64,000 bases of DNA from Thermoplasmata archaeon (GCA_022749815.1 JAKIWV010000002.1:382478-446477), one strand, 5' to 3'. Shown: positions 1 through 10,253, counted from the stretch's first letter. The notes: generated from the sequence alone by a model not told the origin. Translations and numbers: made by a program.

Positions 1-324
1 AATTGGACCTAATTGGCATAAACCTTGCGGCGGGGATGGACGATGTTGTGGGTGCCTACCGCTTCTCCCTGACCCCCAGCAGCTTGACCGGAGTACCGGG
101 AACCGAGTGCAACGGCAGTCGGGCTTCGAGGTCGCTGCGCGAGTCAGATTGCGCCGACTCCATCACTGAGGCCGTTGATCGACAAGGGTGCCTCGGCTCC
201 GCACTCCCTCACGAATTGCACCGGATAGGATGATACGAGACCGAATTGAATCCCACGACGACCCAAGACTTCCTTGAATCGACTGAGTTGGGAGAGGTCT
301 CGCAAACCTTGGACGGGAAGCCCG
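1..324. other. Left-edge stretch with no convincing gene
   Basis: No frame here has a recognisable family, a ribosome binding site and a start that agree. A minus-strand open frame (144-368) reads somewhat protein-like but overlaps the start of the acetyltransferase and was not accepted. The stretch may hold the promoter of the acetyltransferase gene. Confidence 0.4.
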
Positions 325-927
325 ATGCAGATTTCAAAGCGAACTGAGCCGGACGCACATCCCCACACTAAGCTGAGGAGAGTGAACTGGTCGGAGGACC
401 TCGACGCCGTCCGCCGACTCTTCCAAGATTACCGACGGTGGCTCGCGGACCACCTGGAGCTTCCCGTCTCCGATGACTCGACGTTGCCGGTCGGGCTCGG
501 TCGCATCGACAAGGAGATCGCAGAGCTCCCCGCAGTCTATGGCCCGCCCCGCGGAGAGATCATTCTCGCTTTCGAGCGAGAAGCGCTAGTGGCGTGCGGT
601 GCTCTCCGCGAGCTGGAGCCGGCGGTCGGGGAGATCAGGAGAGTGTACGTGCGCGCCGACCACCGCGGGAAGGGGTTCGGGCCGCGCCTCACCCGCGCTC
701 TTCTCAGCCGAGCGGGCGAACTCGGCTACGAGCGGGTGCGGGTTGATGCGCTTCCGTCAATGGCCGCCGCTATCGAGTTCTATCAAGAGATGGGATTCAC
801 CCCCATCCCTGCCTATTGGCCGCACCCGGTTCCGGGAGCTCTCTTCTTCGAGTACAGGGTAGGGAAGCTGAAGTTGGCCCGACGTGGAATCCGGCGTGCC
901 CGACCGATGCGGACCGGTAGCAATTAG
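325..927 (+). CDS. GNAT-family N-acetyltransferase
   Basis: About 200 residues. The central part has the GNAT acetyl-CoA binding signature: a beta strand ending in RRVYV, then the pyrophosphate loop R-G-K-G-F-G at about residues 114-119 followed by a helix, and a C-terminal YQEMGF-type motif typical of this fold. It transfers an acetyl group from acetyl-CoA to an amine; the acceptor cannot be told from sequence. An in-frame ATG lies 51 bases upstream (274), but the family normally starts close to the first conserved strand, so the internal ATG is preferred. The last 20 residues are very basic. It is a single-gene unit, with a long spacer after it. Confidence 0.8.
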   Translation: MQISKRTEPDAHPHTKLRRVNWSEDLDAVRRLFQDYRRWLADHLELPVSDDSTLPVGLGRIDKEIAELPAVYGPPRGEIILAFEREALVACGALRELEPAVGEIRRVYVRADHRGKGFGPRLTRALLSRAGELGYERVRVDALPSMAAAIEFYQEMGFTPIPAYWPHPVPGALFFEYRVGKLKLARRGIRRARPMRTGSN

Positions 928-1250
928 CCCGCCGTGGGCGCAAGTTCGAACTCCCGTAAACAGAGGTGGGGCTACTCACAAGGAACCCAAATGAGCTGGG
1001 CGCCCCCCCCCCAAGTCACGAATTTTGGTCCATTAATCGCAGTTCGTTAATCAACAAGCCAAATCGATTGACCTTGACCATTCGGGTCTGGAATTGGTAG
1101 ACCCCTTTCACTACGTGGGGGGCGTCCGAATTTCGTTGGGCCATGACCACGTCCCCGCGAGGAGTGTAGACCGCGTCCTTCCCCCTTCGTCAAAATTGAG
1201 CGAGGGGGAGGGGACAAATCCTAGCACTTCCGTCCCCGAGACCGATCGAA
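928..1250. other. Intergenic spacer before the cyclase gene
   Basis: 323 bases without a supported gene. It contains a C-tract near 1003-1012 and an AT-rich patch around 1020-1070 in which the hexamer TTAATC occurs twice about 15 bases apart. The patch could hold promoter or operator elements for the cyclase, but no specific box could be fixed. Confidence 0.4.
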
Positions 1251-3203
1251 TTGGCGCGAGCACCTTCAACCGACACCCGACGCCTCGCGGCGATCATGTT
1301 TACCGATATGGTCAATTTTACCGCGACCGCGCAGGAAAATGAGGCCCGAGCGCTGGCTCTAAGGTCGGAACAACAGGGAGTTCTACGACCCCTCTTCGGT
1401 CTCCATCACGGCCGGGAAATCAAATCGACGGGGGACGGCTTCTTTGTCGAATTCGATAGCGCACTCCATGCGGTTCAATGTGCAGTCGCAATCCAACAAG
1501 CTCTAGCCAGGCACAATCTCGCGGTGACCGACGACTCGAAGCTCCGGATCCGGATTGGAATCCATCTGGGCGATGTAGTACACGAGGGGGGAGACGTGTT
1601 CGGAGACTCGGTCAACATTGCCTCCCGCATAGAACCCCTCGCCGAATCGGGGGGCATCTGCGTTTCGGCTCAAGTCTTCGACCAAGTCCAGAACAAGGTC
1701 GATCTGCAGTTCGAAAAGCTGGGAGTTCCGGAGCTCAAGAACGTCCGAGTTCCGGTCACAATTTATCGCCTTGTTTTTTCCACGGAGACGACTTCTCCCG
1801 TGTCAAGGATGCAAGCCCCCGACCAGCCCCGCCGACTCGCGGTTTTGCCGTTCACGAATATGAGCCCCGACCCCGGCGACGAATTCTTCGCCGACGGGCT
1901 CACCGAGGAAATCATCACCGAACTTTCCCGGAACGCGAGTCTCCGTGTGATCGCACGGACGTCGGTGATGCGCTACAAATCGACGCCCAAGTCCGTCCGG
2001 GACATCGGGACGGAACTCCGGGTGGAGAACGTGCTCGAAGGAAGCGTCCGCAAGGCGGGAAATCGGATCCGCATCACGGCGCAGCTGATCGATGCTGGTA
2101 CGGAGGAACACCTCTGGTCGGAGCGATTCGATCGGGAGCTATCAGACATTTTCGCCGTCCAGGGGGATATCGCTTCGAGCGTCGCGAAGGCCCTGGACGT
2201 GCGACTTCACACACCCGCGGTTCCACGGGCCGCGGCCCGAGCGAACTTGGAGGCCTACACGTTGTACCTCCGGGGCCGGTACCTTTGGAATCAGCGGAAC
2301 CCCCCGGCGGTCCGGGAAGCCATTCGACGATTCGAGGAAGCGATTGCAATCGATCCGAACTTCGCGCTGGCCCATTCGGGCCTGGCCGATTGCTACTCCA
2401 TTCTGCTGGACCGGGGCGTTCTCCTCGCGAAAGAGGCGGTTCCTCTGGCACGGGCAGCAGCCGAACGCGGCCTTGCCCTCGATCCCCACTCTGCCGAAGC
2501 CCACGCCTCCCTTGGCCTGATTTTGACCAGCACGCCCGACAAGGTAGGGAGTGAACGAGAGCTGAGGGCGGCACTTGCGGTGAACCCAGGGTACGCCGCG
2601 GCCCGTCTCTGGCTGTCCATCCTGTTGGAGGCGCTGGGCAGGGTAGAGGAGGCGGCCGCGGAGGTCGCGAAGGCCGAAGACTCCGACCCCCTTTCCCCGG
2701 CGGTTCTGAACGGAGCCGGGCTCATGGCGTGGTACACCGGCAACCTAGACGAGGCGCTGGGAAAGTGGGAGCGCGCCCTCGAACTCTCGCCCGTGGCCGA
2801 TTCACCGTCATACAATCGGATCCTCCTACTCGCGCGAAACGGCCGAGCCGACGAGTCTCGCCGCCTCTTGGAGTCGTTCGAGTCAGGTCCTGCGGAAGTG
2901 CGTTCGAAGATTTGGATTGGGGCCCTCGGGCACGCCGCGTTGGGCGACCGCGCCGAAGCGCTGGCCCTAATCGAGCGTATGCAGGCCCCGCAAGGAGGCG
3001 AGCATTTTCCGCGGGAATGGATCGGAACGGTCTATGCGCTGATGGGCGATTTCGACCGCACGATGGACTTGTTGCTTTCCGTGCCCGAGCAGATCGGCTC
3101 CTCCACCATGGGCATGCTACGGACGTCTCCGGTCTTCGCGAATTTTAGGGCCGACCGCCGATTCAAGCAACTCATCGAGCGATGGGACCCCAATCCTAGA
3201 TGA
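1251..3203 (+). CDS. Class III adenylate/guanylate cyclase with TolB-like and TPR regions
   Basis: 650 residues from a TTG start. Residues 10-180 form a class III cyclase domain: metal-binding Asp19 (FTDMVNFT) and Asp62 (STGDGFF), Lys58 before the second Asp, and the transition-state Asn/Arg pair in GDSVNIASRIE, so the catalytic set looks complete and cAMP or cGMP synthesis is expected. Residues 190-315 resemble the TolB N-terminal-like region (LPFTNMSPDPGDEFFADGL). Residues 325-620 are TPR-like helical repeats (AIAIDPNFALAHSGLADCY and later copies). No transmembrane segment is seen, so it should be cytoplasmic. This architecture is well known in bacteria such as rhizobia and is less expected in an archaeon, so transfer is possible. 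A repeat lies 37 bases downstream. Confidence 0.88.
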   Translation: MARAPSTDTRRLAAIMFTDMVNFTATAQENEARALALRSEQQGVLRPLFGLHHGREIKSTGDGFFVEFDSALHAVQCAVAIQQALARHNLAVTDDSKLRIRIGIHLGDVVHEGGDVFGDSVNIASRIEPLAESGGICVSAQVFDQVQNKVDLQFEKLGVPELKNVRVPVTIYRLVFSTETTSPVSRMQAPDQPRRLAVLPFTNMSPDPGDEFFADGLTEEIITELSRNASLRVIARTSVMRYKSTPKSVRDIGTELRVENVLEGSVRKAGNRIRITAQLIDAGTEEHLWSERFDRELSDIFAVQGDIASSVAKALDVRLHTPAVPRAAARANLEAYTLYLRGRYLWNQRNPPAVREAIRRFEEAIAIDPNFALAHSGLADCYSILLDRGVLLAKEAVPLARAAAERGLALDPHSAEAHASLGLILTSTPDKVGSERELRAALAVNPGYAAARLWLSILLEALGRVEEAAAEVAKAEDSDPLSPAVLNGAGLMAWYTGNLDEALGKWERALELSPVADSPSYNRILLLARNGRADESRRLLESFESGPAEVRSKIWIGALGHAALGDRAEALALIERMQAPQGGEHFPREWIGTVYALMGDFDRTMDLLLSVPEQIGSSTMGMLRTSPVFANFRADRRFKQLIERWDPNPR

Positions 3204-3239
3204 AAAGTGGGGTAAACCGGACGTTCCAAGAATCGTTTG

Positions 3240-3259
3240 GGTGCAACTCACATTGCACC
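3240..3259. repeat. Perfect 7-bp inverted repeat, copy 1
   Basis: GGTGCAA, six bases, TTGCACC. It lies between the ends of two convergent genes. The same two arms with the same spacing recur at 6573-6592. Confidence 0.75.
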
Positions 3260-3362
3260 TTGGGGGCTGTGCGAGTCGTTCCGAGGTTTGACCCCGTCGG
3301 GGGCGACCTCAGGTTGGGTTCGCATTAGATGAAGACGGTCGGCAGGTCAGGTGTCCTTGTCA

Positions 3363-3806
3363 CTAGTCGTCAGGCGTGGGCACGTATTTCCAGAGGACGT
3401 TGATGATCTTCCACTCACCGTTCCACTTGGCCAGGTGGATGTAGTCGATCCCCCAACGGGCTTCGGTTCTCACGACGCACATGTCCTGGAACCGGTCGAG
3501 AATCCTGATGCGGCCGGTCCAGGTTGCTCCACCCTTCTTTCGCTCTGCGGCCGAGAGAAGCCGCCCCTTCACGACTGAGCGGAGCATCGTCGGAGTCGGG
3601 TACTCGAGTAACGTGCTCCGACCTGTTCTGTCGTCTGGCCAGACCATCCGTTTGGCGAGCTTGGGATGCAGCGCATTCTTCAGGCGGGTCCGGTCCATCG
3701 TGTACCAGGAGAGAATGTAGTCGAGGACAATCTTCCGAATGGCCCGGATTTCTGAATCAGGGAGGCGGCGCCCGGGGGCCATCGCTCCCGAATGGCTCAT
3801 GGCCAA
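3363..3806 (-). CDS. NTF2-like / lumazine-binding-like small protein
   Basis: 147 residues. The pattern fits the cone-shaped NTF2/SnoaL fold: an N-terminal helix (IRKIVLDYILSWYTMD), a helix carrying a LHPKLAKR-type segment, and C-terminal strands ending in the signature region DYIHLAKWNGEWKIINVLW, where the W-x-I-x-x-V-L-W motif is typical of lumazine-binding-2 proteins. Such proteins are either small enzymes or ligand-binding proteins, and this one has no identifiable catalytic residues. It is transcribed convergently with the cyclase gene and is alone. A degenerate copy of the GGTGCAA repeat (3868-3887) lies about 60 bases before its start. Confidence 0.65.
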   Translation of the reverse strand: MAMSHSGAMAPGRRLPDSEIRAIRKIVLDYILSWYTMDRTRLKNALHPKLAKRMVWPDDRTGRSTLLEYPTPTMLRSVVKGRLLSAAERKKGGATWTGRIRILDRFQDMCVVRTEARWGIDYIHLAKWNGEWKIINVLWKYVPTPDD

Positions 3807-3982
3807 TAAAGGTCGGCCTGCGGAAGCTCCCCGAGGGCTCCGGACGGACTTAGCCCCTCGATGGAGTGGTGCAAGTCAGCATACACCTTTCTAGAACGAC
3901 AAGATCCGAGAAGTCCGGACTCGAAAATTGCACTGGCAGGGGCGACCGCACGCCAAGAGGGGGTGTGCCCGAAATGGAAGGC

Positions 3983-4327
3983 TCAACGAGGCATCGGCTT
4001 CGCGCTGGCATCCCGATAGATCCGCAGACAGAAAGGGAGCAATGCAAGTCCTAGAATCAACGCTAGCAATGCGACGGAAGCGGGCCAAATATGTGTGGGG
4101 CAAGGTGTGCATGTTGCTGGAGCGCAACGAGGGACACATGCCCCCGACCCCAGAACGAAGAACCACACCCCTAAAATGACGGCACCTAGCAAAGCCAGGA
4201 CGATAGGAACGGAAAGCGCGACTCGTCCCCTGAGCCTCCTTCGGACTCTCCCTACATCGCGGTCCACGAGCGCCGGATGGCTAATCGCAGCTATCGGGTG
4301 TTTGGTTCGCCACTCGCACCCTCCCAC
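3983..4327 (-). CDS. Small two-helix membrane protein, function unknown
   Basis: Up to 114 residues from a GTG. After a basic N-terminal stretch (RVRRRLRGR) come two hydrophobic segments, about residues 36-60 (VALSVPIVLALLGAVILGVW) and 82-102 (ASVALLALILGLALLPF), separated by a short loop with four cysteines (ACVPRCAPATCTPC). The charge pattern places the cysteine loop outside the cell, where the cysteines could form disulfides or bind metal. No family was recognised. The start is uncertain because several downstream GTG/ATG codons would also keep both helices. Confidence 0.5.
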   Translation of the reverse strand: MGGCEWRTKHPIAAISHPALVDRDVGRVRRRLRGRVALSVPIVLALLGAVILGVWFFVLGSGACVPRCAPATCTPCPTHIWPASVALLALILGLALLPFCLRIYRDASAKPMPR

Positions 4328-4458
4328 TAGGTCACCGGGGGTGAGGTTCGAACGAAGTACACGACACCGAGTCTGGGCGCAAGACGCCGTGCACCCAGCG
4401 TTAGAACTCGGTTGTAACCGGGCTCTGTTAACTAGACCGGGCCCGTTCTGTCCGGATC

Positions 4459-5880
4459 GTGAGGGAATACGACCTGATCGCGATCGGAACCGGTTCGGGG
4501 ATGTCCATCGTGGATGCGGTCTTGTCCGGGAACCCGTCGGCTCGGGCTGCGGTCATTGACGATGGCCCGCCGGGAGGCATTTGCCTCACGCGGGGGTGTA
4601 TCCCCTCGAAGTTGCTCCTTTACCCGGCCGAGGTGGTGCGGACCATCCAAGGGGCCGAACAGTTCGGGATCGAGGCGAACGTCAAACGGATTCGGTTCGA
4701 GAAGGTGATGGACCGGATGCGGCACCTGATCGGAACGGACATCGCGCAGATCCGACAGGTGCTCACCACCTCCCCCCAGATCGACTACTATCCCACGAGC
4801 GCAGCGTTCGTTGCCCCGTACACCCTCCGCGTGGGGAAAGAAACTATCCATGCGCCCAGAATACTTCTGGGACTTGGCTCGAGACCCACCATTCCACCCG
4901 TCGAGGGCCTCCCAGAGGTCGGCTACCTGACGAGCGACACGGTCCTGGATCTCAAAGAGAGGCCCGACCGACTGGTAATCCTCGGAGGAGGCTACATCGC
5001 GTGCGAATATGGTTACTTCTTCGCCGCGATGGGGAGCGCGGTTACCATCCTCGGCCGGAATCCCCGCCTCTTGCCGGGCGAGGATCCAGAAATTTCTGAA
5101 GTCCTCCGGGAGGAACTCTCTCGGTCGATGAAGATCCTTACGAACCACGAAGTCGTTCGGGTCAAACCGGTGGGTCGACGGGGGAAGTCCGTGGCGTGCC
5201 GTGATCGGGCCACCGGAGCGACGGTAGCGGTGGACGCCGACGAACTGCTCGTCGCGACGGGCCGCAGTCCGACCAGCGACCTCGTCAATGCGAAAACCGG
5301 GGGTATCACGCTCGACACGCAGGGGTGGGTCGTGGTGGACGAGTTCCTTGAGACAAGTCAAAAGGACGTGTGGGCGCTCGGCGATGCGACGGGGAAGTTC
5401 CCCTTCAAGCATAAGGCCAATTACGACGCAAAAATCGTCTATTACAACGCCATCTTGGGACGGCCTACTCGGGCCGACTACCACGCCGTCCCGCACGCCG
5501 TCTTCACCGATCCGGAGGTCGCGTCGGTGGGTCTCACCGAGCCGGAGGCTCTCACACAGCTCGGAGGCGAGCAGTTATTGGTGGGTCGTCAGCGCTTTGC
5601 CGACACCGCAAAGGGAGAAGCGATGGGCCTTTCGGAGACGAAGTTCTTTGTGAAGGTTCTGGCAGAGACCGATACGCGGCGACTCGTGGGTGCGCACATC
5701 GTCGGGCCCCGTGCATCGGACCTGATTCAGGAGCTGGTCACCCTGATGTACACCCCCGCGCGGACCGTGGACCCTATCACGGACGGCATGCACATCCACC
5801 CCGCTCTCAGTGAGGTTGTGGAGCGCGCGGTGTTGAGTCTCCGACCGTACGGAGCCAGCCATCATCACCACGCAACGTGA
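4459..5880 (+). CDS. Dihydrolipoamide dehydrogenase / mercuric-reductase-type flavoprotein disulfide reductase
   Basis: 473 residues from a GTG start. It has the complete class I fold: FAD-binding motif G-T-G-S-G at 10-14, redox disulfide Cys42 and Cys47 in GGICLTRGCIPSK, NAD(P)-binding GGGYIACEYG near residue 176, second FAD motif ALGDATG, and the C-terminal interface with His447 and Glu452 (HPALSE), the acid-base dyad of the partner subunit. The substrate is a small disulfide such as dihydrolipoamide; mycothione-, trypanothione- and mercuric-reductase relatives share these motifs. No 2-oxoacid dehydrogenase genes are nearby, so the substrate is open. The tail ends in a run of histidines. 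It is a single transcription unit; a weak TATA-like TGTTAACTA sits about 29 bases before the GTG. Confidence 0.88.
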   Translation: MREYDLIAIGTGSGMSIVDAVLSGNPSARAAVIDDGPPGGICLTRGCIPSKLLLYPAEVVRTIQGAEQFGIEANVKRIRFEKVMDRMRHLIGTDIAQIRQVLTTSPQIDYYPTSAAFVAPYTLRVGKETIHAPRILLGLGSRPTIPPVEGLPEVGYLTSDTVLDLKERPDRLVILGGGYIACEYGYFFAAMGSAVTILGRNPRLLPGEDPEISEVLREELSRSMKILTNHEVVRVKPVGRRGKSVACRDRATGATVAVDADELLVATGRSPTSDLVNAKTGGITLDTQGWVVVDEFLETSQKDVWALGDATGKFPFKHKANYDAKIVYYNAILGRPTRADYHAVPHAVFTDPEVASVGLTEPEALTQLGGEQLLVGRQRFADTAKGEAMGLSETKFFVKVLAETDTRRLVGAHIVGPRASDLIQELVTLMYTPARTVDPITDGMHIHPALSEVVERAVLSLRPYGASHHHHAT

Positions 5881-5968
5881 CGCAGGGCTCGGCATCCGGA
5901 GTGCCGTCTGTGCCTGAACTAGGCCTAGCTCCGCGAAGTGGCCGGGTCTCGGCCCGAGCCGCTCTCGC

Positions 5969-6466
5969 TCAGTAGAAGCCAGCCCCGACCATGAATATCG
6001 ACGTGATAATGAGCAGGACGGCTGAGAGCGCTCCTGTGACTCTCGCAAGCTTGGCCGTCGCAAGAAACTCAGTTGGGGGTTGAGCTTGCCCTGAGGCCCG
6101 CATCTTCTTGACCATTCGGACGATCTTGAACATGGACGGAATCGCAAAGAACTCAGCGACGACGAATGCAGCAAGGGCGAAGATCACGCCAATTGACAGG
6201 GTGAGTCCGTACGTGGTCGAGAGTGAGAGCAGGCCGAAACCCCCGTTGTCGTACAGAAGAAGAGCGCCGAAGACGATGGTCAACACCGGTACGATTTGAA
6301 AGAACCGGCCGACACGCGGGACGACCGTTACGAAGTACTCACCGGTGCTGACCGGTGAGAGTCTTGCCAGCGCCGGTCCGATCACGAACACGACCATGAT
6401 TCCTCCGCCCAACCAGCCGATCGCCGAAATGACGTGGAGCCAGGCGAGGATCCAGATGACCAACAA
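5969..6466 (-). CDS. Four-helix integral membrane protein (CopD/DUF2269-like)
   Basis: 165 residues with about four hydrophobic helices. The N-terminal helix carries LHVISAIGWLGGGI, the His-x-x-x-x-x-x-W-x-G-G pattern seen in CopD and related heme/copper-associated membrane proteins. No metal-binding loop beyond this His is obvious, so copper handling is only a family-level guess. The protein resembles the one at 48196-48681 in topology and in its N-terminal motif. It stands alone, with a 373-base spacer upstream that holds the second inverted repeat. Confidence 0.6.
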   Translation of the reverse strand: MLVIWILAWLHVISAIGWLGGGIMVVFVIGPALARLSPVSTGEYFVTVVPRVGRFFQIVPVLTIVFGALLLYDNGGFGLLSLSTTYGLTLSIGVIFALAAFVVAEFFAIPSMFKIVRMVKKMRASGQAQPPTEFLATAKLARVTGALSAVLLIITSIFMVGAGFY

Positions 6467-6839
6467 CTTCTCCGACCCCCGTTGACTGCGCGAGCGGGGC
6501 GACTAGTTAACCGTGACTTGGTGGAGGTCCGTTTGAACCTTCGAAGGCGTTCCAGGGGGACCGGCCAAAGTAGGTGCAATACAGTTTGCACCCCGCCGCG
6601 CCCTCCGACGGGCCGGTGTGACGAGGTGGCATTACAGCCGTGAGGGGAACGTCGCCGTGGCCCCCGTAAGCTAGTTGTCTGGAGATTGGGTGTCGCTACG
6701 TCTGGCCTGCAATGCACTCGCCTCACCGACGACCCAATGGCCCCAGTGAATCGCCGCGGCAGCTCCTAGATCGTATCTTCCAACGGGTCTCCTCGCGCCC
6801 TAATGGAGGGCCCGCGCCCCCTTCTCGTGGAGCCGCAGG
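6467..6839. other. Long divergent spacer upstream of the MoxR operon
   Basis: 373 bases between the divergent membrane-protein gene and the MoxR operon. It contains the inverted repeat at 6573-6592 and, at its right end, a possible 43-codon frame (6712-6843) that runs into the operon. Otherwise nothing was recognised. Confidence 0.5.
6573..6592. repeat. Perfect 7-bp inverted repeat, copy 2
   Basis: GGTGCAA, six bases, TTGCACC: arms and spacer length identical to those at 3240-3259, with different spacer bases. It lies 107 bases upstream of the start of the CopD-like gene, on the side where its promoter would be, so an operator role is plausible. Confidence 0.75.
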
Positions 6840-6843
6840 ATGA
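6712..6843 (+). CDS. Possible small leader protein of the MoxR operon
   Basis: A 43-residue frame from ATG whose stop codon overlaps the ATG of the next gene as ATGA, the same coupling used at later junctions of this operon. The middle (RQLLDRIFQRVSSR) could form an amphipathic helix; the flanks are rich in Pro, Gly and Arg. No family is recognised. The overlap is the main argument; it could be chance. Confidence 0.3.
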   Translation: MHSPHRRPNGPSESPRQLLDRIFQRVSSRPNGGPAPPSRGAAG

Positions 6844-7274
6844 CTATGAACAGCGGGCTGGCTGAACCCCCTGTGATAACTCAGGTTCGCCAGTTGCTGG
6901 CCGGGCACGACCCGGCCCGGGCGGTCCTCATTGGGTTCGAGACCGTCATGCGCGACTTCGAATCCGCCTTCGGATTCGAGTCGCCCCCGGAATGGACTTA
7001 CTCCGACATCTTTCGCTTGGGGATCCGGCCCGACATGGGGTACGTGCCGGTCCTCTTAGCACGCCTCTACCGGATCTACGAACCGGTCCGCTACGGCGGA
7101 ACTGGCGGCGGTGCCCCAGGCGACCTGATCGGGATTCTCCGGCAAATCTACAGTCAGCCTGCCCTCCAGCCTACACGTGGACTCGAGCCGGGCCTGCCCT
7201 TGGGGGTCCGCGCGCGGGGGATTCCGATACAGCTTCCCTCCGCCGGGTCTGCACCCCCCTGGAGCGTGCCATGA
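6840..7274 (+). CDS. Soluble stand-alone DUF4129-like helical domain protein
   Basis: 144 residues, no signal peptide or membrane segment. A helical domain of about 85 residues (AVLIGFETVMRDFE, then a variable loop, then LLARLYRIYEPVRYG) is followed by a Pro/Gly-rich tail. The same domain forms the cytoplasmic C-terminus of the FN3/PKD surface protein at 13920-16214, which has AVLWAFESVLAELS and LVERLYRLYEPVRYG. In bacteria, domains of this sort (DUF4129) end membrane transglutaminases encoded next to MoxR and DUF58 genes; assignment to that exact family is inference. It is the first well-supported gene of a five-gene operon with coupled starts and stops. Confidence 0.7.
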   Translation: MTMNSGLAEPPVITQVRQLLAGHDPARAVLIGFETVMRDFESAFGFESPPEWTYSDIFRLGIRPDMGYVPVLLARLYRIYEPVRYGGTGGGAPGDLIGILRQIYSQPALQPTRGLEPGLPLGVRARGIPIQLPSAGSAPPWSVP

Positions 7275-7800
7275 ACGTCTCCGCACCAGTGCTAGGGCTG
7301 TTCGTCCAGCCCGAGTATGGCTTACCTCTGTTCCTACTCGCGTGCTCGGTCGTGCTGTGGTGGAAGTGGAGACCGCGTCTGCTCCCTCCCGCGTTGGCCC
7401 CGTACACTCTTCGGTGGCCATGGCTGATCGATAACACGCGAGTGCTCCACGAGGCGCTGAGCGCCGACAAGCTACGGCCCACTGTTCAAGCCACGTACAC
7501 TTGGTTGGCCCAGGAGTTCCGGCGTCAGTACCATGTCCCGATATCCGATCTGTTCAGCCTGCCGGCATACATCCTGCCTGGTCAGATCCCAAACCGGCGA
7601 GAGTTCCGACGGGCCGTGCGCTCTCTGGCCCGGGCTTTTTCCGCGGCCGGGTACGCGGAGGATTCCTTGTCGACGAACTGGTTTGCTCTATGGCGACGCC
7701 GAAGGGCGATATCCCGGGCACGGCGAATTTTCGCGCGGGTTCTCGATGACCTTGAAGCATTGCAAATGCAACTCGGAGCGATCCGAGGAGCCGGAGCGTC

Positions 7801-7804
<4 letters not shown>
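7271..7804 (+). CDS. Membrane-anchored helical protein of the MoxR operon
   Basis: 177 residues. One N-terminal membrane segment (about residues 15-32, LPLFLLACSVVLWWKW) is followed by a long, basic, alpha-helical cytoplasmic region (FRRAVRSLARAFSAAGYAE, RRRRAISRARRIFARVLDDLE). Its ATG overlaps the stop of the preceding gene as ATGA and its own stop overlaps the next ATG in the same way, so translation of the operon is coupled and the much longer upstream frame is not used. No family was recognised. Its position suggests it tethers the MoxR ATPase or its clients to the membrane, which is inference. Confidence 0.65.
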
Positions 7805-8924
<1,120 letters not shown>

Positions 8925-8925
<1 letters not shown>

Positions 8926-10253
8926 TGCGTTCGTACCCGCTGCTCGCCCCACGGGGCTGGGGCGCGCTGGCGGGCGGGTTCGGAACGCTCCTCGTCGGGT
9001 TCTACGCGGTCAATCTGTTGCTCCTCGTGGTGGGGACGACGCTCACGGTGTTTGTGCTCGCCGAGCTCCTTCGGTTCTCCCTCACGACTCAGGGGTTCGG
9101 ACCCGAGGGGTTCGTCTACACCCGGTATCAGAACTCCGCCGAGGTGACGGTAGGAGACGTCGGCTCGATGGGGGTTCGACTCGAGTACCGGGGCCGGTGG
9201 CCGTTCTTCGCCGAGATCTTCGACTCCCATCCGGATTCTCTCGAGATCCTTGAGGGGTCCGCCCGCCTCGTCACCTGGTGGTCGCCCGGCGCAGAGAAGC
9301 GGCTGGTCTACGCGTTCCGGGCCCTACGGCGGGGGGCGCTCCAGCTCGGGCCGACGGTGGTGGTCGCCCATGACCCATTCGGATTCGCGTTTCGGGTCTG
9401 CACCGTCGAGAATCCCTGGACCGTCGAGGCGATGCTCGAGGTGCCGCTCGTCAAGACCGGTCCTTCGGCCTTCGAACAGAACCGTCCGATCGAGGGGGCG
9501 GTCAACCTCCCGATTCGGGGAATGGGCACCGAGTTCCGTTCGTTGCGGGACCACCAGCCCTCGGACGACATCCGAACCGTGGCCTGGAAACGCTCGACGA
9601 TGGGTCGCCTCTACGTTCGGGAATTCGAGCGCGAGACACCGCAGGAAGTCGTCCTCCTGGTCGATACCGGCCGGCGCATGGGCGCCGGAGAGCTCGGAAG
9701 CACCGCCTTGGACCGCGCCATCGAGACGGCCGCCCTGGTAGTACGATATGCGCTCCTCCGGATGGACCGGGTCGGTCTCCTGCTCTACTCGGATGGCCCG
9801 GCATTGTTCGTCCGCGCGGGTCGGGGGTCGGACCTCGCCGCTGCTATCCGGCGTGGCCTGACCGAGGCGGCTCCCGGGCCCGGGACTTTCGATGCCGCCG
9901 GAGCCTTCTCCTTCCTGGCGGCCGAGTTGACGGGCCCTACGCACTTGCTCGTGTTCGCCGCTCCGGGGGTTTGGAGAGAACGGGATTCGGAGGCCTACCG
10001 ACAGCTAACGAAACCCGGGCACCGGGTCTACTTCTTTTTCCCGGACCTCCCGGGGATGTACGCGGAGCTCGGCGACGATACCTCGCGGAGGGTGGCGGCC
10101 CTCGTCGACGGTCCGGAAAACGCGCGGCTGGGGCACGTCGTTCGCGCCGTCGAGGGGCTCAGTGCGCCGGTCTTTGTTTACAATCGCGAGGGGCCGACGG
10201 AGGCCGTTGCGGAGCTGCCCGTCCGGAGTCGGGCATTCTGGCGGATCCCGTGA
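8925..10253 (+). CDS. DUF58 protein with von Willebrand-like region, partner of MoxR
   Basis: 442 residues. Two N-terminal hydrophobic segments (about 10-50) anchor it in the membrane. The DUF58 signature lies near residue 200 (EFRSLRDHQPSDDIRTVAWKRS), followed by a vWA-like region that begins VVLLVDTGRRMGAGE, where the metal-binding D-x-S-x-S motif is altered to D-T-G-R-R, so metal binding may be lost. DUF58 proteins are standard partners of MoxR ATPases. The gene starts inside the MoxR stop codon and its own stop overlaps the GTG start of the next gene. Confidence 0.88.

Noticed and set aside
144-368. Minus-strand open frame with protein-like segments (FKEVLGRRGIQFGLV, YPVQFVRECGAEA)
   Set aside because: It overlaps the start of the acetyltransferase gene, has no ribosome binding site or family match, and could be a decayed fragment at best.
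1003-1012. Run of about ten C residues
   Set aside because: Could be a phase-variable tract in principle, but it is not in a gene or an obvious promoter and may be a sequencing artefact.
4432-5496. Long minus-strand open frame (354 codons) opposite the flavoprotein gene
   Set aside because: Antisense shadow of a clearly coding gene; composition follows the complementary codons and no family motif appears.
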